In this document: positions 1 to 7,740 of the stretch, in pieces
Position numbering within the stretch: position 1 is the first letter of the stretch
Layout: each line of letters begins with the position of its first letter
Assembly: GCA_016212295.1 (NCBI GenBank)
Contig: JACRGO010000223.1
Coordinates: forward strand, 1 to 26,788
Length of the DNA: 26,788 bases
From: Nitrospinota bacterium
GTDB taxonomy: Bacteria > Nitrospinota > Nitrospinia > JACRGO01
Reading direction: 5' to 3'
Position numbers and translations under genes: made by a program
Notes under the pieces: generated by a model
What the model was told of the DNA's origin: nothing
Database searches by the model: none
What the model saw: the letters and a program-made list of their open reading frames with translations, nothing else

Positions 1-110
1 CCAACATCGAACGTCCAACATCGAAGTAAGAAAAATTCGTTTTACGTTTTAAATCCTTTCTTCCTTTTTCGACGTTCGACGTTCAATGTTGGATGTTCGA
101 TGTTCAATTC
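1..110. repeat. Heptamer repeat with inverted halves
   Basis: Bases 1-28 divide into four 7-base units (ccaacat, cgaacgt, ccaacat, cgaagta). Bases 69-110 divide into six units in the opposite sense (tcgacgt twice, tcaatgt, tggatgt, tcgatgt, tcaattc). The two blocks are approximate reverse complements about 40 bases apart, so the transcript could fold into a hairpin. No gene is supported between this element and base 325; that stretch shows no convincing coding signal or RNA gene. Confidence 0.75.
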
Positions 111-325
111 TTTAAAGTCCGCCCGAAGGGCGTTAAGTTCAAAGATTATACCTTGATATTCCTGATTTTCCAAAATCGATACAGAAAATCGCGGGAACGT
201 CTCAAAGGTATGCGGCCAAATTTTCCGCTTACCGCCATTATCACGCCTTTAAAGGACAACAAAAGAAGATTGTTTTTCATTGCCGTTGAGTATATTCTTA
301 ATGCTGATAAATGCTCCGTTCTGCC

Positions 326-624
326 ATGAAAATAATTTTACTGTTCTTTTTGACGCATTTGTCGTCAACGCTTTTTGCCATTTCTCCTTTGGCTTGGGCC
401 GAAAACCGGGACCTGCCCTTGCATGCCGGGAACGTTGGCAAGCGCGTGGCCTTGGTGATAGGCAACGCCGATTACCAAGGCATGCCTAAACTCGCCAACC
501 CCACCCATGACGCCGAAGACATTGCCGCAACGCTTCGTGGTTTTGGTTTCGAGGCGATGGCGACATCGACTGCTACGGTAAGGAAGGCGGCGCCTATGCC
601 CGTTGCGTTCGCGGCGGAAAGTGA
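326..624 (+). pseudogene. Broken caspase-like (peptidase C14) gene with DUF1566-like tail
   Basis: The reading frame starts at the ATG at 326 (MKIILLFFLTH) with a signal peptide ending near SPLAWA. It continues with the start of a caspase/metacaspase domain: KRVALVIGNADYQ, LANPTHDAED and LRGFGFEA. The catalytic His and Cys regions are missing. From about base 554 another frame encodes GDGDIDCYGKEGGAYARCVRGGK and stops at 622-624. The RCVRGG ending is typical of DUF1566/Lcl C-terminal domains, which occur at the end of some secreted caspase-family proteins. The simplest reading is a large internal deletion joining the two ends out of frame. The original frame runs on to 694 as non-homologous sequence. 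Family recognition is from motifs only. Confidence 0.6.
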
Positions 625-701
625 GCCGGTTATTTGGTTATTTGAATTTTTGATTATTTTTGGCTTCCTGCATTCCTTAGCTGAAAAGTTTTAAGGATAT
701 C

Positions 702-878
702 ATGAAAATAGTTGAATATGTTACCCCGTTAGGTTTAGATGGAAGGCGTAGAACCCGGCATGCCAGGGAGCATAATAACGTCGTTATATTTTTAGTGCAG
801 TATGAACTTAATATTAAAGGCAAGTGATATCCGGTTGTCAGATACGATACTGCTCATGGCTTTGCCCATAATGACTGA
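702..878 (+). pseudogene. Small DUF7718-like gene with an internal TGA
   Basis: From the ATG at 702 the frame reads MKIVEYVTPLGLDGRRRTRH and on to NIKGK, then meets TGA at 825-827. The same frame continues after the stop as YPVVRYDTAHGFAHND, stopping at 876-878. In the small proteins I recognise with a RYDTAHGFAH motif, a Trp (TGG) would sit between GK and YP, so one G-to-A change explains the stop. The remaining reading frame is also shorter than expected, so the C-terminus seems lost. Its end overlaps the start of the DUF5647-like gene, which suggests the two were translationally coupled. The family name is from memory and is tentative. Confidence 0.5.
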
Positions 879-1191
879 AAAGGAAATATTCAGAAAAAAT
901 CTTGTATTCAGCACGGAGTTTGACAGGTATATTCTGGAGCACCCTGAATTTGCTGAAAAAATCCCTTTAAATGCCCAGATCATTTTCCTGCCTGATGATG
1001 ACCCTGAACTGTGCAGGATGAATACGGAGATAGCCGAGAGACAGAGAGAGGAAGAGCAAAAGGTGGTTTATGTGCATATAGGCTCAATGGCCCCCCAGAT
1101 TTCACGGCTTATGAATGTAAGCGTAATGTCATTCCGAAGAAGCGAAGCGACTGAAGCATCTCCTGTCATTTTTCACAGAGAATTGCTGTAA
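871..1191 (+). CDS. DUF5647-like small protein
   Basis: A 106-residue protein starting MTEKEIFRKNLVFSTEFDRY, followed by LEHPEFAEKIP, a DDDPELC motif and VVYVHIGSM. This pattern (EFxRYxLEHPEFAExIP, then a PEYDPELC-like segment) matches the small DUF5647 family, whose function is unknown to me. The ATG at 871 lies inside the end of the upstream broken frame, and I prefer it to the longer frame opening at 802 because homology begins here. The last 20 or so residues (after MNVS) are encoded by an inserted intergenic-type repeat at 1128-1162 and are probably not ancestral. Pairing with a small upstream gene recalls toxin-antitoxin organisation, but nothing here proves that. Confidence 0.6.
   Translation: MTEKEIFRKNLVFSTEFDRYILEHPEFAEKIPLNAQIIFLPDDDPELCRMNTEIAERQREEEQKVVYVHIGSMAPQISRLMNVSVMSFRRSEATEASPVIFHRELL
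1128..1162 (+). repeat. Short dispersed-type repeat inside the 3' end of a gene
   Basis: The segment starting gtcattccgaagaagcgaag resembles a repeat common in intergenic DNA of many bacterial genomes. It contains the near-palindromic core gaagcgaagcgactg. Here it lies in the reading frame of the DUF5647-like gene and supplies its C-terminal residues. The following stretch (1192-1285) has further repeat-like text (ccgtgtaaatccg, gtcatccgtgtcc) and no gene. Confidence 0.45.
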
Positions 1192-1285
1192 AAAATTGTT
1201 TTTTAAAATCCGTGTAAATCCGAATTTTCCGCGTCATCCGTGTCCAATTTTTTTTCCAGTGAGAAATGAAATAAAATAGTCGCTT

Positions 1286-2467
1286 ATGTCAACACCATCC
1301 CAAAAAACAGCATACATGGATCCCTTTTCCGGCATAAGCGGGGACATGCTCCTTGGGGCCTTGATCGACCTGGGATTTCCCCTGGAAAACCTGGAAAGGG
1401 CCATTGCCGGACTCAAGATCCCCGGCTGCTCCCTTAAGGTTGAAAGGACCAAAAAGAAGGGGATTTCCGCGGTGAAATTCCACGTCCTTGTGGAGCAAAT
1501 GGAAAGAAGGCACGCCCACCTGAAGGACGTTGTTGGAATGATCGAATCCAGCTCTGCCTCGCCTGGCGCAAAGGGCCTGGCTGACAGGATTTTTCACAGG
1601 ATAGCGGAGGCGGAGGCCAAGGTCCACGGCACGAGCGTGGACAAGATACATTTCCATGAAGTGGGCGCGGTGGATTCCATAGTCGACGTCCTGGGCGCGG
1701 CCATGGCCATTGACTATTTCGGCTTCCATGAAATCATCGCCGGTCCAGTGAACACCGGAAGCGGGACAGTGAAATGCGACCACGGGGTCCTGCCGGTCCC
1801 GGCCCCGGCCGTGGCGGAGTTGCTCATGGGAATCCCCTCTTACAGCTCCGGCGAGTCAAGGGAACTCACCACCCCTACGGGCGCGGCGATCCTGGCAACC
1901 GTCGCCACTTCCTTCGGTCCCCTCCCTCTCATGGAGATGGAAAAGAGCGGCTATGGCGCTGGACACGCGGACTTGCCTGACTCTCCAAACGTCCTTCGCA
2001 TCATCCAGGGGACGCCGGTGAAAAAACGCAATGGAGAGGAACTGCTTGAGATGGAGACAAACATCGACGACATGAATCCTGAGTGCTACGAATACGTCAT
2101 GGACCTGCTTTTTCAGGCCGGGGCCTTGGACGTCTATCTTACCCCTATCATAATGAAGAAGAGCCGCCCGGCCGTGAAGCTCTCCGTGCTCTGCGAGGAA
2201 CAGAAGGCCGCTGAAATGCGCCGCTTACTGTTTCGCGAGACCTCCACCTTCGGGGTGAGGGAGAGGAGGGTGACCAGAAACAAGATCGAGAGGACCATGA
2301 AAACCGTTGAGACGGAGCACGGGCCGGTGGAAGTGAAGACAGGGTTCCTGGATGGCTTTCCGATCCGCATCTCGCCGGAATACGAGTCCTGCGCCAAGGC
2401 CGCCAGGGAAAAAGGCGTCCCCATACAGGAGGTTTTTAACGCGGCCAGGGAAGCGGCTCTGAGGTGA
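1286..2467 (+). CDS. larC: LarC, nickel insertion protein for the nickel-pincer cofactor
   Basis: A 393-residue protein of normal LarC length. LarC is the CTP-dependent enzyme that inserts nickel into the pyridinium-dithiocarboxylate nucleotide made by LarB and LarE, giving the cofactor of lactate racemase and related LarA-family enzymes. Visible family signatures are YMDPFSGISGDMLLGALIDLG at the N-terminus, HFHEVGAVDSIVDVLG, TTPTGAAIL and METNIDDMNPE. In Lactobacillus plantarum the gene needs a programmed frameshift (larC1/larC2); here it is one continuous frame. No larA, larB or larE is in the window, so the gene stands alone. The start at 1286 lacks a strong ribosome binding site. Cytoplasmic. 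Confidence 0.9.
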   Translation: MSTPSQKTAYMDPFSGISGDMLLGALIDLGFPLENLERAIAGLKIPGCSLKVERTKKKGISAVKFHVLVEQMERRHAHLKDVVGMIESSSASPGAKGLADRIFHRIAEAEAKVHGTSVDKIHFHEVGAVDSIVDVLGAAMAIDYFGFHEIIAGPVNTGSGTVKCDHGVLPVPAPAVAELLMGIPSYSSGESRELTTPTGAAILATVATSFGPLPLMEMEKSGYGAGHADLPDSPNVLRIIQGTPVKKRNGEELLEMETNIDDMNPECYEYVMDLLFQAGALDVYLTPIIMKKSRPAVKLSVLCEEQKAAEMRRLLFRETSTFGVRERRVTRNKIERTMKTVETEHGPVEVKTGFLDGFPIRISPEYESCAKAAREKGVPIQEVFNAAREAALR

Positions 2468-2520
2468 AAAAGAATCAAGCTTGAATTTTTTTCATATATT
2501 GAACGGGAAAGGAGAACGGC

Positions 2521-3057
2521 ATGGAAAATAAATCAGAATTATTTTATCAGGTCCTCCGAAGCAGGAGGAGCGTAAGGCAGTACACGGACAAGGAAATACC
2601 ACGGGAGGCGCTCGACAGGATACTGGAAACGGGCCGCCTCTCCCCTAGCGCGGCGAATGGCCAGCCCTGGAGCTTCATCGCCGTCACCAAGGAGCATCCA
2701 AAATGGGCGGAACTGCACGAGGTCTTCTACAAGGACGGCTTCAGGAAGGCCCCGGTGGTGATAGCCGCTTGCGCCCAGCCCTCCAAGGCATGGGTGAGGA
2801 AGGAGGACTCCTCGAACTACGCCTGGGTGGACGTCGCCATCGCTGTGACGGAAATGATCCTCGCCGCCACCGCGGAGGGGATCGGCACATGCTGGGTGGC
2901 CTCCTTTGATCTCGCCAGGGCCAGGAAAATCCTGAATGTCCCGGACGGGACAGAGATTGTCACCCTCCTTACGCTTGGATATCCCACGGAGCCGCTCGAT
3001 ATCCGGAAAAAGGACCGGAAGCCCATGGACCAAATCCTTCACACTGGAGGATGGTGA
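2521..3057 (+). CDS. Nitroreductase family protein
   Basis: A 178-residue flavoprotein of the nitroreductase superfamily, expected to bind FMN as a dimer and use NAD(P)H. The N-terminus shows the classic RRSVRQYTDKEIP element followed by LSPSAANGQPWSFIAVT, which contribute to FMN binding. AIAVTEMILAATAEGIGTCWV forms the typical central helix and glycine turn, and VTLLTLGYP closes the fold. The start ATG has a good ribosome binding site (ggaaaggagaacggc). The stop at 3055-3057 directly abuts the TTG start of the next gene, indicating an operon. Substrate cannot be inferred; the compact size fits general nitro/quinone reductases or ferredoxin-linked members. Confidence 0.9.
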   Translation: MENKSELFYQVLRSRRSVRQYTDKEIPREALDRILETGRLSPSAANGQPWSFIAVTKEHPKWAELHEVFYKDGFRKAPVVIAACAQPSKAWVRKEDSSNYAWVDVAIAVTEMILAATAEGIGTCWVASFDLARARKILNVPDGTEIVTLLTLGYPTEPLDIRKKDRKPMDQILHTGGW

Positions 3058-3387
3058 TTGGCCGGGAACAAGACGAGGACCGGGCAATGCGTCTCCTGCG
3101 GCGAGTGCTGCCGCGTGTTGAGGATCACCGCTATCCTGGATAACGCCCTGAGGCAGCATGGCAATATCGAGGAGTTGAAAAAATATTATTCCTACCGTGG
3201 GATAAGGGTTGCGGGAGCTGACAAGAAAACCAACCGCCTCTTCCTTGAGACGAACGTCACGTGCGATAAGTTGACCCCTGAGAACAAGTGCAGCGCGCAT
3301 GGCGACCACGAGAAGATGCCCTTGATCTGCCAGAAGTACCCCTGGTTCAAGGACAATATCGCGACATGCGGTTATAGGTTTGAGTGA
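3058..3387 (+). CDS. YkgJ-type CxxCxxCC cysteine cluster protein
   Basis: A 109-residue protein with an N-terminal CVSCGECC (Cys 11, 14, 17, 18), the defining CxxCxxCC of the YkgJ/UPF0153 family thought to bind Zn or an Fe-S cluster. Further cysteines lie in TCDKLTPENKC, PLICQKYPW and ATCGYRF, consistent with the family's second cluster of ligands. It starts with TTG immediately after the stop of the nitroreductase gene. GGAGG inside the end of that gene serves as ribosome binding site, so translation is probably coupled. Function is unknown; pairing with a nitroreductase hints at redox work but is not proof. Confidence 0.8.
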   Translation: MAGNKTRTGQCVSCGECCRVLRITAILDNALRQHGNIEELKKYYSYRGIRVAGADKKTNRLFLETNVTCDKLTPENKCSAHGDHEKMPLICQKYPWFKDNIATCGYRFE

Positions 3388-3400
3388 ATAAAAAAACATT

Positions 3401-3488
3401 AACCACAAAGGCACAAAGGGCACTAAGTTTTGAAAAGGTGAGGTAATGCCTATAATATTTTTCTTTGTGTTCTTTGTGGCTTTGTGGT
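3401..3488. repeat. Inverted-arm intergenic repeat
   Basis: Arms aaccacaaaggcacaaaggg (from 3401) and ctttgtggctttgtggtg (ending 3488) are approximate reverse complements around a central A+T-rich segment. The element ends a few bases before the xerC start, so the right arm forms the leader of that gene. Three similar two-arm elements occur elsewhere in the window with different sequences. Confidence 0.7.
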
Positions 3489-3496
3489 GAAAAAAA

Positions 3497-4396
3497 ATGG
3501 AAAACCATATCGACCGGTTCCATAAATACCTGCTGGCTGAAAAAAACGCCTCCGAAAACACCATTGCCGCTTACATGAACGATATACGCCAGTTCAACGG
3601 CTACCTTCGGGAGCGCCGGCCTGGCGCGGCGGCGGATGAGATCGACTCAGCCGCCGTCCGCGGCTTCCTCTCCCAATGCCATCTTAAAAAATTGATGGGG
3701 ACTACCGTAGAGAGGAAGCTTGCCGCCATACGGGCGTTCTTTCAGTTTCTCCGCCGCGAGGGAATAATGAAAAAGAACCCGGCCCGCTCCATCCCGGGCG
3801 TCAAGAAAATAAAAACCATCCCGGTGGTGATTCCCATAGACGACGTGTTCAAATTGCTCCAGGCCCCGGAAGGGGACGGCTTCCTGGCGTCAAGGGACCG
3901 CGCGATACTGGAACTCTTCTATGCCTCGGGCCTTAGAATCAGCGAGCTGGTTTCAGTGGACCGGGAAGATTTCGATTCACATGGCCGCCTCCTGCGGGTA
4001 AAGGGGAAAGGGGGCAAGGAGAGGATCGTTCCTTACGGCAAAAAGGCGGAGGAGGCGATGAACGCCTATTTGTCGAAGCGGAATGAGTGCAATCTGGGGA
4101 AGGATGAAAAGGCGCTCTTTATCAACCGGAGCGGGAAAAGGATAACTGTCCGGCGCGTGAGATACATCGTGGAGGCGCACCTCCTGAAGGCCAACCCGGC
4201 GCTTAAGGCGTCTCCCCACTCGCTCCGCCACTCCTTCGCCACGCATCTACTGGATTCCGGGGCAGACCTTCGGAGCATCCAGGAGCTTTTGGGACACGAG
4301 TCCCTCTCCACCACCCAGAAATACACCCACGTAAGCGTAAGCCGCCTGATGGAGGTATACGACAAGGCCCACCCAAGGGCCGTTTTAAAAAAATAG
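3497..4396 (+). CDS. xerC: Tyrosine recombinase XerC
   Basis: A 299-residue site-specific recombinase of standard Xer length; XerC/XerD resolve chromosome dimers at dif with FtsK. The N-terminal SAM-like DNA-binding domain (about residues 5-95) starts with the usual [19 protein letters not shown]. All catalytic residues are visible: Arg147 ([10 protein letters not shown]), Lys171 (KGKGGKER), His241 and Arg244 ([14 protein letters not shown]), His267 ([10 protein letters not shown]) and Tyr276 (TQKYTHVS). Position directly upstream of hslV-hslU matches the codV-clpQ-clpY order of Bacillus, which favours the xerC name over xerD. The gap to hslV is 11 bases, so co-transcription is likely. No dif site is seen nearby. 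Confidence 0.9.
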   Translation: MENHIDRFHKYLLAEKNASENTIAAYMNDIRQFNGYLRERRPGAAADEIDSAAVRGFLSQCHLKKLMGTTVERKLAAIRAFFQFLRREGIMKKNPARSIPGVKKIKTIPVVIPIDDVFKLLQAPEGDGFLASRDRAILELFYASGLRISELVSVDREDFDSHGRLLRVKGKGGKERIVPYGKKAEEAMNAYLSKRNECNLGKDEKALFINRSGKRITVRRVRYIVEAHLLKANPALKASPHSLRHSFATHLLDSGADLRSIQELLGHESLSTTQKYTHVSVSRLMEVYDKAHPRAVLKK

Positions 4397-4407
4397 AAAG
4401 GCAAAAA

Positions 4408-4944
4408 ATGGAAAACAAAATTCGAGCGACAACCATCCTTGCGGTGAGGCACAACGGAAAGGCCGCCATCGGAGGCGACGGCCAGGTGAGCATAGGGAAC
4501 ACCGTCATGAAACACAGCGCGAAAAAAATCCGGAGGATGTACAAGGACCAGATCGTTGCCGGTTTCGCCGGTTCAGCGGCTGATTCCTTCGCCCTCTTCG
4601 CCAAATTCGAGGAGAAGCTGGAAAAATTCCAGGGCCAGTTGGCGAAATCGGCCGTGGAACTTGCCAAGGACTGGCGGACGGACAAGATACTGCGCAGGCT
4701 TGAGGCCATGCTGGTGGTGATGGACAAGACCGCCGCCTTTCTCGTCTCCGGGACAGGCGACGTCATCGAACCCGACGACGGCATCATAGGCATAGGGTCC
4801 GGCGGACCTTACGCCATTGCCGCGGCCAGGGCGATGGTTAAGCACTCAAGTCTCTCCGCGCGGGAAATCACCGAGGAATCGTTGAAAATAGCGTCCGAGA
4901 TATGCGTGTTCACAAATGACCGTATCATTGTAGAGGAATTATAA
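4408..4944 (+). CDS. hslV: HslV, ATP-dependent protease subunit
   Basis: A 178-residue peptidase subunit that forms a double hexamer capped by HslU and degrades unfolded proteins in the cytoplasm. The protein begins [20 protein letters not shown]. The N-terminal Thr nucleophile is within ATT, so a short propeptide of seven residues (ending RA) must be removed, as in other HslV proteins with extended N-termini. [14 protein letters not shown], the [18 protein letters not shown] segment and [14 protein letters not shown] are typical. The stop is one base before the hslU start. Confidence 0.96.
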   Translation: MENKIRATTILAVRHNGKAAIGGDGQVSIGNTVMKHSAKKIRRMYKDQIVAGFAGSAADSFALFAKFEEKLEKFQGQLAKSAVELAKDWRTDKILRRLEAMLVVMDKTAAFLVSGTGDVIEPDDGIIGIGSGGPYAIAAARAMVKHSSLSAREITEESLKIASEICVFTNDRIIVEEL

Positions 4945-4945
4945 A

Positions 4946-6373
4946 ATGAAAAAAATTGAAGACCAAACTGAATCAGGATTGCTCCAAGGGGCGGCCATGG
5001 CAAATGATACAGACAACGGAAAGAGCCTCACCCCCCGCGAGACGGTGCGGGCCCTGGATAAATATATCATCGGACAGGACAAGGCCAAGCGCTCCGTGGC
5101 CATTGCGCTGAGGAACCGGTGGCGGCGCCAGCAGCTCAGTCCGGAGATGCGGGAAGAGGTGGCGCCGAAGAACATCATCATGATAGGGCCTACCGGGGTC
5201 GGCAAGACCGAGATAGCGCGCCGTCTTGCAAGGCTGGCGCAGTCCCCGTTCATCAAGGTGGAGGCGTCAAAGTTCACGGAGGTGGGATACGTGGGCCGCG
5301 ACGTGGAATCCATGGTGCGCGACCTCATGGATATAGGGAAGAACATGGTGAAGGAGGAGCACACCAAAACGGTTGACGGAAAGGCCAATGAAATGGGGGT
5401 GGAGCGGCTCCTTGACATCCTGCTGCCCAGGGGACAAGGCCAGGACACGAAAATCGAGCCGGATGGGGAGCCGAGTCCGGAGGAGAAGAGATACCAGCAG
5501 TCCAGATACCGGATGCGCAAGCTCCTCGATGAGGGGAAGCTCGATGACAGGGAGGTGGAAATCGATACCCAGGAGAGGTCCATTCCCATGATCGAGGTGA
5601 TCTCCGGGTCTGGAATGGAGGAAATGGACATCAACATCAAGGACATGCTGGGAAACCTCATGCCCCCCAAGAAAAAGAAGAGGAAGATGAAGGTCCCGGA
5701 CGCGATGGTTTTTCTCGCCCAGGAGGAGGCCAACAAGTTGATCGACATGGAAAAGGTGGTCAGGGAGGCCGTGGACCGCGTGGAGCAGAGCGGCATCATC
5801 TTCATTGATGAAATAGACAAGGTGGCGGGGCGCGGCTCCACCTCCGGACCGGACGTCTCGCGCGAAGGGGTGCAACGGGACCTTTTGCCGATCGTGGAAG
5901 GGTCGTCCGTGAACACGAAATACGGCATAGTCAAGACGGACCACATCCTCTTCATAGCGTCCGGCGCCTTTCACGTGGCGAAGCCCTCTGACCTGATCCC
6001 GGAACTGCAGGGCCGTTTTCCAATCCGTGTTGAGCTTGAGTCTCTTGGGAAAAAAGAATTCATGCGGATTCTGGTGGAACCGAGGAACGCCCTTATCAAG
6101 CAATACACTGAACTACTTAAGACAGAGGGGATCACCCTTCTGTTTTCTGATGACTCCATCTCGGAAATCTCGGAGCTGGCGGAAAAGGTCAACACCAAGA
6201 TGGAAAATATCGGCGCGCGCCGCCTTCACACCATAGTGGAAAAACTGCTTGAGGAGATATCCTTCGACGCCCCGGACATGGAAAGCAAGGAGATCAACAT
6301 CGACGCCAAGTACGTGAGGGACAAGCTGAAGGACATCATAGAGGACGATGATCTGAGCAGGTATATCTTGTAA
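4946..6373 (+). CDS. hslU: HslU, ATPase subunit of the HslVU protease
   Basis: AAA+ unfoldase that feeds substrates into HslV. Residue numbers are for the start at 4946. Visible features are [20 protein letters not shown], Walker A GPTGVGKT (81-88), the GYVGRD pore loop (114-119), a charged variable I-domain (about 120-260), Walker [10 protein letters not shown] (about 283-291), and the C-terminal [21 protein letters not shown] and SRYIL ending that docks into HslV. The 475-residue length is longer than the usual 440-460. An internal ATG at 4997 ([13 protein letters not shown]) with aagggg upstream would give 458 residues and is a real alternative. I kept 4946 because gagga lies at good distance and the spacing to hslV is tight. 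Confidence 0.96.
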   Translation: MKKIEDQTESGLLQGAAMANDTDNGKSLTPRETVRALDKYIIGQDKAKRSVAIALRNRWRRQQLSPEMREEVAPKNIIMIGPTGVGKTEIARRLARLAQSPFIKVEASKFTEVGYVGRDVESMVRDLMDIGKNMVKEEHTKTVDGKANEMGVERLLDILLPRGQGQDTKIEPDGEPSPEEKRYQQSRYRMRKLLDEGKLDDREVEIDTQERSIPMIEVISGSGMEEMDINIKDMLGNLMPPKKKKRKMKVPDAMVFLAQEEANKLIDMEKVVREAVDRVEQSGIIFIDEIDKVAGRGSTSGPDVSREGVQRDLLPIVEGSSVNTKYGIVKTDHILFIASGAFHVAKPSDLIPELQGRFPIRVELESLGKKEFMRILVEPRNALIKQYTELLKTEGITLLFSDDSISEISELAEKVNTKMENIGARRLHTIVEKLLEEISFDAPDMESKEINIDAKYVRDKLKDIIEDDDLSRYIL

Positions 6374-6380
6374 ATAAGGA

Positions 6381-6512
6381 ACCGCGGAGACGCGGAGGCG
6401 CGGAGGGTTTTATATATAGAATTCAGGGATCAGGAGCCAGAATTCAGAATAAGTGTTGGGGCACGATGCATCGTGCCCTTACCTTTCTCAGCGTCTTTGC
6501 GCCTCAGCGGTG
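6381..6512. repeat. Inverted-arm repeat with a nested 20-bp perfect palindrome
   Basis: Outer arms accgcggagacgcggaggcg (from 6381) and gcgtctttgcgcctcagcgg (ending about 6510) are approximate reverse complements. Between them lies an exact palindrome at 6459-6478 (gggcacgatg followed by its reverse complement) and an attcag-rich stretch (about 6420-6450). This fills the gap between hslU and the NusG-domain gene; no gene is seen in it. Confidence 0.7.
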
Positions 6513-6552
6513 AAAAAAATAATCTTGATTTTTTTTAACCCTGAGCGCCCAA

Positions 6553-6939
6553 ATGGAACTGAAGGACATCCTCAAGCGGATCACCTTGGGAGACAAGGTT
6601 TTAATATTTTTTTTGTCTCTTTGCACAGCGGCCAGTTTTCCATTGCTTCATGCGAATTCCAAACAAGGGGAATGGGGGGCCATCGAGGTGAACGGAGAGC
6701 TTTTCCTGAAGGTCCCCTTGCGTGAGAACAAGGCTTACACCGTCCAGGGATACAAATACGAAACCCTGGTTGAGGTGAGGGACGGGACCATAGAAATAAA
6801 GGACCATCAATGCCCCAATCCCTTGCTTCATTCCGGAGGAATTTCCAGGACAGGGGAGATCCGGGTCTGCGTATACAACCGCGTGATGGCTCGCATTGAA
6901 GGCGAGGACAGCCGGGGGGTCGACGTCATTGCAAAATAA
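6553..6939 (+). CDS. NusG domain II-containing protein
   Basis: A 128-residue protein with one N-terminal membrane segment (about residues 14-34, VLIFFLSLCTAASFPLL) and a small exported domain. The segment IEIKDHQCPNPLLHSGGISRTGEIRVCVYNRVMARIEG matches the NusG-domain-II family, with its paired cysteines in QCPNPLL and RVCVYN. These proteins are often encoded next to a Gx transporter, as here. Their biochemical role is not established. The start at 6553 has a poor ribosome binding site. Its end overlaps the likely TTG start of the next gene. Confidence 0.8.
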   Translation: MELKDILKRITLGDKVLIFFLSLCTAASFPLLHANSKQGEWGAIEVNGELFLKVPLRENKAYTVQGYKYETLVEVRDGTIEIKDHQCPNPLLHSGGISRTGEIRVCVYNRVMARIEGEDSRGVDVIAK

Positions 6940-7486
6940 GGACGAGATACAGAAGACATTGAGGGAAGGCGGGTACACCAGAGAGATGGTCTACCTCTCA
7001 ATGCTCTCCGCCTTCGCGGTGGCCATTCACAGCGCGGAGGCGTCTTTTCCAACCCCCCCCTGGCTCAAGCCCGGGCTGGCAAATATCATAACCCTAACCA
7101 CCATCGCTTGCTTCGGCCTGCGTTGCGCCATTTACGTCACCCTATTGAGGGTAGTGGTGGGGTCCCTGGTTATAGGGACTTTCCTGAATCCCGCGTTCTT
7201 CCTGAGCCTCGCCGGCGGGGCCGCCAGCGTTTTGGGAATGGGGCTCATGCACAGGTGGTTTTCTAAAACATTCAGCCTCATAGGGATCAGCCTCGCCGGG
7301 GCCTATCTTCATTCACTCGCGCAAATGGCCTTCGTTTCCCTCGTCTTTATCCGCCACACTGACATCCTGTATCTCTTCCCCATAGTCCTTGCCTCGGCCC
7401 TGCCCACAGGAGTCGTGACCGGTATCGCATCCATCCACGCCTCGGAAAAACTAAGCGCGTTTCTGGAGGAAAAAAAACTGGTTTGA
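6929..7486 (+). CDS. Gx transporter family (heptaprenyl diphosphate synthase component I-like) membrane protein
   Basis: A polytopic inner-membrane protein with about five hydrophobic segments and the family hallmark FPTPPWLKPGLANIITLTTI near the N-terminus, followed by LRVVVGSLVIGTFLNPAFFLSLAGG. The family is annotated as Gx transporter or heptaprenyl diphosphate synthase component I; the name reflects ECF S-component-like proteins, and substrate is unknown. I chose the TTG at 6929, which overlaps the upstream stop and has a GGGGGG tract nine bases ahead. The frame is open back to 6896, and an ATG at 6988 is a shorter option. It is translationally coupled with the NusG-domain-II gene, a pairing seen in other genomes. 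Confidence 0.8.
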   Translation: MQNKDEIQKTLREGGYTREMVYLSMLSAFAVAIHSAEASFPTPPWLKPGLANIITLTTIACFGLRCAIYVTLLRVVVGSLVIGTFLNPAFFLSLAGGAASVLGMGLMHRWFSKTFSLIGISLAGAYLHSLAQMAFVSLVFIRHTDILYLFPIVLASALPTGVVTGIASIHASEKLSAFLEEKKLV

Positions 7487-7540
7487 ATTTATCGCCCTCT
7501 GGCGGGCTGAAAATAAAACACTGAGCAACCAAAACAATTG

Positions 7541-7621
7541 ACATCCCCCTGGCCCCCTTTTTTAAGGGGGAATATCTCAACAATTCCCCCCTGGCAAGGG
7601 GGGATCAAGGGGGGTGTAATT
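7541..7621 (-). repeat. C-tract/G-tract inverted repeat, copy 1
   Basis: Contains acatccccctggcccccttt, ttaagggggaata, attcccccctggcaagggggg and atcaaggggggtgtaattc. Read on the reverse strand it matches the element at 24072-24250 nearly base for base at both ends. The segments are also complementary within the element, so it can fold. It occupies part of the 254-base gap 7487-7740, which otherwise has no gene. Confidence 0.75.
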
Positions 7622-7703
7622 CTATGCTTATTTGATTTTCAAAAATTAAAAATGGAAATTCCCATACTATTAATTTACGAAAAAAAGGCCTCATCTTCCT
7701 TTC

Positions 7704-7732
7704 TTGACATTGCCGGGAGATTTAACTTAACC
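7704..7732 (+). promoter_or_regulatory. Possible sigma-70 promoter for a leaderless transcript
   Basis: TTGACA at 7704-7709 is a perfect -35 box. With a 17-base spacer the -10 position is TTAACC (7727-7732), which is weak. Transcription would then begin about at the ATG at 7741, and that ATG has no recognisable ribosome binding site upstream (ccttttatcc). The pair is consistent with a leaderless mRNA but the poor -10 makes it uncertain. Confidence 0.35.
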
Positions 7733-7740
7733 TTTTATCC

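Noticed and set aside
93-329. Open frame of 78 codons near the left end
   Set aside because: No recognisable motif, no ribosome binding site, starts inside the heptamer repeat.
825-827. TGA read as Trp or Sec (recoding)
   Set aside because: TGA is used as a normal stop elsewhere (larC, nitroreductase), and no Sec insertion element or selenoprotein family fits; a nonsense mutation is simpler.
1289-1783. Long reverse-strand frames over larC, hslU and pilY1
   Set aside because: They are antisense shadows of well-supported genes and carry no family motifs.
2473-2490. Terminator after larC
   Set aside because: tcaagcttga before a T tract is a loop-less palindrome, too weak to support.
3497-4396. 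Phage or mobile-element integrase
   Set aside because: Length, motifs and position before hslVU fit chromosomal XerC; no phage genes or attachment repeats are nearby.
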